Shown here piece by piece: positions 6,812 to 9,097 of a stretch of DNA of 9,097 nucleotides. Under the pieces are notes generated by a model. It was not told the origin of the DNA, did not search any database, and was given only the letters and a program-made list of their open reading frames with translations. The position numbers and the translations under genes were made by a program. How positions within the stretch are numbered: the first letter of the stretch is position 1; the number at the start of each line of letters is the position of its first letter. The stretch is from Lachnospiraceae bacterium (lineage in GTDB: Bacteria; Bacillota; Clostridia; Lachnospirales; Lachnospiraceae), in assembly GCA_021202715.1 (NCBI GenBank), contig JAJQCL010000178.1, forward strand, positions 1 to 9,097, given 5' to 3'.

Positions 6812-8196
6812 TAAGAGAATATAAGACGATATCCGAGGTATCTGGCCCTCTGATGCTGGTGAAAGGAGTCCGGGGCGTTGGCTACGACGAGCTGGGCGAG
6901 ATCGAGCTTCCCAATGGCGACATCCGCCACTGCAAGGTCCTGGAGATCAGCGGTGAAAATGCCACGGTGCAGCTTTTTGAGAGCTCTTCGGGACTGAACC
7001 TGCCGGAGAGCAAGGTGCGGTTCCTGGGACACGGGATCACGCTGGATGTGTCCGCGGACATGCTGGGCCGTGTCTTTGACGGAATGGGACGCCCGATCGA
7101 CGGCGGTCCCGCGATCATCCCCGAGGAATCCCGGGATATCAACGGCCAGGCCATGAACCCGGCCGCCCGTGACTATCCTTCCGAGTTCATTCAGACCGGT
7201 GTGTCCGCGATCGACGGACTGAATACGCTGGTCCGTGGACAGAAGCTGCCGATCTTCTCTGGTTCCGGTTTGCCCCATGCCGACCTGGCGGCGCAGATCG
7301 CCCGGCAGGCGAAGGTGCTGAATTCCGAGGGCAATTTCGCCGTGGTCTTTGCGGCCATCGGTATCACCTATGAGGAATCCGAGTTCTTCATCTCGGATTT
7401 CCGCAAGACCGGCGCCATCGACCGGACGGTCATGTTTGTGAACCTGGCCAATGACCCGGCTGTCGAGCGTACCGCGACTCCTCGTATGGCTCTGACGGCT
7501 GCCGAGTATCTGGCTTTCGAGAAGCATATGCACGTGCTGGTCATCATGACCGATATCACAAACTACGCCGAGGCGCTGCGTGAGATCTCCGCGGCCCGGA
7601 AGGAAGTCCCCGGACGTCGTGGTTATCCCGGTTATCTGTACACCGACCTCGCGACCATGTACGAGCGTGCCGGCAAGAAGAAGGGCATCGACGGGTCCAT
7701 CACCATGATCCCGATCCTGACCATGCCGGAGGATGACAAGACGCATCCCATCCCTGACCTGACCGGTTACATCACTGAGGGCCAGATTATCCTGTCCCGT
7801 GAGCTGTACCGCAAGGGCATCACACCGCCCATCGACGTACTGCCGTCCCTGTCCCGTCTGAAGGATAAGGGCATCGGCAAGGGCAAGACGAGAGAGGATC
7901 ACTCCGATGTGCTGAACCAGCTCTTCGCTGCCTATGCCCGCGGCAAGGAGTGCAAGGAGCTGATGGCGATCCTCGGTGAGGCCGCTTTGTCTGATGTGGA
8001 TAAGAAATATGCTCATTTCGCCGACGAATTTGAGGAGAAATTCGTCTCCCAGGGTTACGAGACCAATCGCTCCATCGAGGAGACGCTGGACATCGGCTGG
8101 GAGCTCCTGCGCGAGATGCCCAGAGGCGAGCTGAAGCGTATCCGCGACGCGTACCTGGAGAAATATTATGATAAACAGGGTGAGTCGCAGGAATAA
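6808..8196 (+). CDS. ntpB: V-type ATP synthase subunit B (regulatory, non-catalytic)
   Basis: Encodes the 462-residue B subunit, which alternates with A in the head and completes the catalytic site at the A/B interface. The P-loop position is degenerate: SGSGLPHADL (from residue 151) replaces GxxxxGKT and lacks the lysine, the mark of V-type B subunits. The signature PPIDVLPSLSRL fits the ATP synthase alpha/beta pattern and ends with the arginine finger R350, the same number as in E. hirae NtpB. Other family blocks include the N-terminal YKTISEVSGPLMLVKGV and EALREISAARKEVPGRRGYPGY. The start overlaps the stop of subunit A (ATGA), with AAGGAGG at 6791-6797. This should keep A and B production near one to one. 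Confidence 0.98.
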   Translation: MIREYKTISEVSGPLMLVKGVRGVGYDELGEIELPNGDIRHCKVLEISGENATVQLFESSSGLNLPESKVRFLGHGITLDVSADMLGRVFDGMGRPIDGGPAIIPEESRDINGQAMNPAARDYPSEFIQTGVSAIDGLNTLVRGQKLPIFSGSGLPHADLAAQIARQAKVLNSEGNFAVVFAAIGITYEESEFFISDFRKTGAIDRTVMFVNLANDPAVERTATPRMALTAAEYLAFEKHMHVLVIMTDITNYAEALREISAARKEVPGRRGYPGYLYTDLATMYERAGKKKGIDGSITMIPILTMPEDDKTHPIPDLTGYITEGQIILSRELYRKGITPPIDVLPSLSRLKDKGIGKGKTREDHSDVLNQLFAAYARGKECKELMAILGEAALSDVDKKYAHFADEFEEKFVSQGYETNRSIEETLDIGWELLREMPRGELKRIRDAYLEKYYDKQGESQE

Positions 8197-8214
8197 GTTC
8201 AGAGAGGTGAGAAT

Positions 8215-8925
8215 ATGGCCAGATTAAATGTAAATCCTACGAGAATGGTGCTCGCCAGTCTGAAGAAACAGTTAAACGTTGCCGTGCGCGGCCACCGGCT
8301 CATGAAGGATAAGCGCGACGAACTGATGAAGCGCTTCCTGGAGCTGGCCCGCGAGAATATGAAGCTTCGCAAAGAGGTGGAGGCGCAGCTGACAGAGGTG
8401 TATGCAAGCTTCTCTGTGGCCAGCGCGGTCATGACCCCCAGTATGATGGAGGAGGCGCTGATGTATCCCAAGCAGGGCGTGCACCTGCAGGTGGGAAATA
8501 AGAACATCATGAGCGTGAACGTGCCGGAGTTCGACTTCGAGACGACCTCCACGGAGGCGGGGAATATCTACCCCTATGGTTTTGCCAATACGTCCGGCGA
8601 GCTGGATACGGCCATCGAGAAGCTGTCCGAGATCTTTCCGACGCTGCTGAAGCTGGCGGCCATGGAGAAGGAAGCGGCGATGCTTGCCGATGAGATCGAG
8701 AAGACACGCCGCCGTGTCAATGCTCTGGAGTATGTCAAGATCCCTCAGTATGAGGAGACCATCCGCTATATCCGCATGAAGCTGGAGGAGGATCAGCGTT
8801 CGACGCAGACCCGTCTCCAGAAGGTCAAGGATATGCTTGTCAAGGATGCTCTGGAAGAAAAACGGGAACGGGACGAGGAGAACTATGCCCGGTTCCGCGA
8901 GAAAGAAGCCGCCTGCGGGCAGTAA
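8215..8925 (+). CDS. ntpD: V-type ATP synthase subunit D (central rotor shaft)
   Basis: Encodes a 236-residue protein. The N-terminal block NVNPTRMVLASLKKQL, followed by RGHRLMKDKRDELMKRF, is a strong D-subunit signature. Residues 1 to about 70 and about 140 to 225 form two long helices that wind into the antiparallel coiled-coil shaft turning inside A3B3. The middle part, about 75-130, is the short beta region expected to contact F. It is the rotor counterpart of the F-type gamma subunit. The C-terminal helix ends in a highly charged tail of Glu, Arg and Lys. A GAGGTGA site at 8204-8210 precedes the ATG, 18 bases after the end of subunit B. It is the last gene of the operon; no further ATPase gene follows in the window. 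Confidence 0.96.
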   Translation: MARLNVNPTRMVLASLKKQLNVAVRGHRLMKDKRDELMKRFLELARENMKLRKEVEAQLTEVYASFSVASAVMTPSMMEEALMYPKQGVHLQVGNKNIMSVNVPEFDFETTSTEAGNIYPYGFANTSGELDTAIEKLSEIFPTLLKLAAMEKEAAMLADEIEKTRRRVNALEYVKIPQYEETIRYIRMKLEEDQRSTQTRLQKVKDMLVKDALEEKRERDEENYARFREKEAACGQ

Positions 8926-8937
8926 AGGAAAAGAGAT

Positions 8938-8955
8938 TCTTCCCCGCAGGGAAGA
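8938..8955 (+). other. Small hairpin after the last gene
   Basis: A perfect 7-base-pair stem (TCTTCCC with GGGAAGA) around the 4-base loop CGCA begins 12 bases after the stop of subunit D. It is not followed by a T run, so it is unlikely to be a terminator alone. It may protect the 3' end of the transcript or act with the larger hairpin just downstream. Confidence 0.5.
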
Positions 8956-8963
8956 CTGAGTTC

Positions 8964-8999
8964 AGGCCCCCGCCCGGCATGTGCCGGGACGGGGGCTTT
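8964..8999 (+). terminator. GC-rich terminator-like hairpin ending the operon
   Basis: The arm 8966-8978 (GGCCCCCGCCCGG plus C at its end) pairs with 8983-8996. The stem is about 13-14 base pairs, broken only by a bulged A at 8989, with the loop ATGT at 8979-8982. The stem is followed by just three T residues (8997-8999) before the sequence returns to GCGC. The stem is very stable and correctly placed 40 bases after the last stop codon, so a Rho-independent terminator is likely, although the short T tail may make it leaky. Confidence 0.7.
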
Positions 9000-9057
9000 G
9001 CGCAGGCGGGAAATCCTGGAGAAACCTTGAAATCCGCACCTCAAAAAGGTTGATTGG

Positions 9058-9091
9058 CAAAGTAAATTCCACTTTCTCAAAGTAAATTCCA
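9058..9091. repeat. Pair of 14-bp direct repeats, 20-bp period
   Basis: CAAAGTAAATTCCA occurs at 9058-9071 and again, without mismatch, at 9078-9091. The six bases between the copies are CTTTCT. This AT-rich repeat differs in composition from the operon. Two or more copies of a short repeat near a boundary are typical of transposase binding sites at the ends of IS21-type elements, but no transposase gene lies in the window, so the identity is open. The array may continue past the right edge. Confidence 0.75.
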
Positions 9092-9097
9092 TCGAGA

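Noticed and set aside
6619..8016. A 465-codon open frame on the minus strand opposite subunit B
   Set aside because: Shadow of the B gene, with no ribosome binding site or family similarity that I can see.

Overview
The window holds one complete V-type (V/A-type) ATPase operon, all on the + strand, with a non-coding leader before it and the start of an intergenic region after it. Gene order is H/G-I-K-E-C-F-A-B-D, the order of the ntp cluster of Enterococcus hirae (ntpF-I-K-E-C-G-A-B-D) and of related clusters in Clostridia. Shine-Dalgarno sites are strong and of Firmicutes type (AGGAGG/GGAGG). The genes are GC-rich, with G or C favoured at third codon positions. Protein lengths sit close to those of E. 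hirae. A fairly high-GC anaerobic Firmicute, probably a member of the Clostridia, fits best; this is an inference from gene content, not a species call.

Layout: 1-353 is an AT-richer leader with no convincing gene, a weak promoter candidate, and a clear ribosome binding site for the first gene. 354-8925 is the operon. Genes are packed tightly: H/I overlap by 14 nt, C/F by 8 nt and A/B by 4 nt (ATGA), F/A abut, and the other gaps are 1-41 nt, so one transcript with translational coupling is likely. 8926-9097 holds a small hairpin, a strong GC-rich terminator-like hairpin with a short T tail, and, at the right edge, two copies of a 14-bp direct repeat 20 bp apart that may be the end of a mobile element.

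How it works together: A and B form the A3B3 head. A carries the P-loop (GPFGSGKT, 232-239) and the catalytic Glu (E261); B carries a degenerate nucleotide site and the arginine finger (R350). D and F form the central rotor shaft and C links it to the membrane ring of K subunits. I is the membrane stator with the essential arginines of the half-channels (R555, R613). E and H/G form the peripheral stalks. K keeps all side-chain positions that bind Na+ in E. hirae NtpK (L53, T56, Q57, Q108, E137), so the enzyme is predicted to be Na+-coupled, working as an ATP-driven Na+ pump or an ATP synthase.

The operon itself is a known system. The points most worth a second look are the predicted Na+ coupling and the repeat pair at the right edge. 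No undescribed system is visible.
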